From Kangiella sp. (GTDB lineage Bacteria; Pseudomonadota; Gammaproteobacteria; Enterobacterales; Kangiellaceae): DNA of 64,000 bases. The stretch spans positions 291,954-355,953 of the forward strand of contig JANQSG010000021.1 of assembly GCA_028284185.1 (NCBI GenBank). Reading direction: 5' to 3'. Position numbers and translations under genes: made by a program. Of the stretch, positions 63,914 to 64,000 are shown piece after piece. Each line of letters begins with the position of its first letter. Position 1 is the first letter of the stretch. Under the pieces are notes generated by a model. It was given only the letters and a program-made list of their open reading frames with translations. It was not told the DNA's origin and did not search any database.

Positions 63914-64000
63914 TTAACCGCCGCACTTACCTTCGCCGCATTTACCTTCTTTTCCTTTCTTGCCTTTTTCGCCGCACTTGCCTTCACCGCATTTACCTTC
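63914..64000 (-). CDS. bufA: Bufferin precursor BufA, C-terminal end only
   Basis: The last 28 residues before a TAA are visible; the N-terminus lies beyond the window. Read N to C it has EGKCGEGKCGE, a lysine-glycine spacer KGKKGK, and again EGKCGEGKCGG. Four EGKCG motifs are the hallmark of bufferin precursors (DUF2282-type), which are exported and bind copper after cysteine modification. The full gene should show a Sec signal peptide. Confidence 0.9.
   Translation of the reverse strand, partial: EGKCGEGKCGEKGKKGKEGKCGEGKCGG

Overview
The window is AT-rich and densely coded. Gene content and gene order suggest a free-living, aerobic marine gammaproteobacterium. Support comes from the class I fumarase, the AcnD/PrpF-type methylcitrate cycle, many lipoproteins with clear lipoboxes, MlaA, and an arginine pathway of the Xanthomonas (acetylcitrulline) type. 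A Kangiellaceae/Aliikangiella-like host is my best guess; this is inference, not proof. I saw no rRNA, tRNA, CRISPR array, transposase or prophage.

Layout. 1-8226 (minus): a cassette of five small exported proteins of one divergent family (GTG/ATG starts, signal peptides, paired cysteines, a conserved helix ending in AxxAKK-like residues). It is followed by a giant exported SpvB/FG-GAP/RHS protein that runs off the left edge. 8500-16222 (minus): housekeeping genes, namely tRNA hydroxylase TrhO, a TlpA-like thioredoxin, a YgjP-like metalloprotease, a GIY-YIG protein, an NlpC/P60 lipoprotein, SrkA kinase, a SulP transporter, an SRPBCC protein and a FemAB-like protein. 16369-19352: a 27-residue membrane peptide with its own ribosome site, terminator and Fur-like dyad, then a small membrane protein and an M3 peptidase lipoprotein. 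19486-26236 (minus): an MFS transporter and a five-gene run DUF4407 / Tat-exported aldo-keto reductase / PhzF-like / EgtB / EgtD (ergothioneine synthesis). 26577-37453: mixed single genes, including a SYLF lipoprotein, a diguanylate cyclase, gamma-glutamyltransferase, AlkB, a CpcT-like lipoprotein, an FAD oxidoreductase and ArfB.

37478-46840 (minus): a propionate (methylcitrate) cluster, fumarase - small membrane protein - prpB - prpC - [a sixth member of the left-edge small exported family] - acnD - prpF - Sel1 lipoprotein. REP-like inverted-repeat elements lie in two of its gaps. 47046-50476 (plus): pabB, a Nudix CoA pyrophosphatase and serine dehydratase. 50841-51737: a TIGR01777 epimerase. 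51810-58835 (plus): an arginine operon argF'-argG-argE-argBA-argC-argH. It is preceded by what reads as a classical ribosome-mediated attenuator: a 24-codon leader with Arg-Arg-Arg-Ser-His-Arg, alternative hairpins and a terminator. 58885-62139 (minus): amidohydrolase, 5'-nucleotidase and MlaA. 62201-64000 (minus): a bufferin-type RiPP operon (bufA tail with four EGKCG motifs, bufB DUF692, bufC DUF2063) with a terminator-like hairpin between the precursor and its enzymes.

Most notable points: the small-exported-protein/RHS cassette and its orphan copy inside the propionate operon; the arginine attenuator; the bufferin locus; and the tiny Fur-box-linked membrane peptide.
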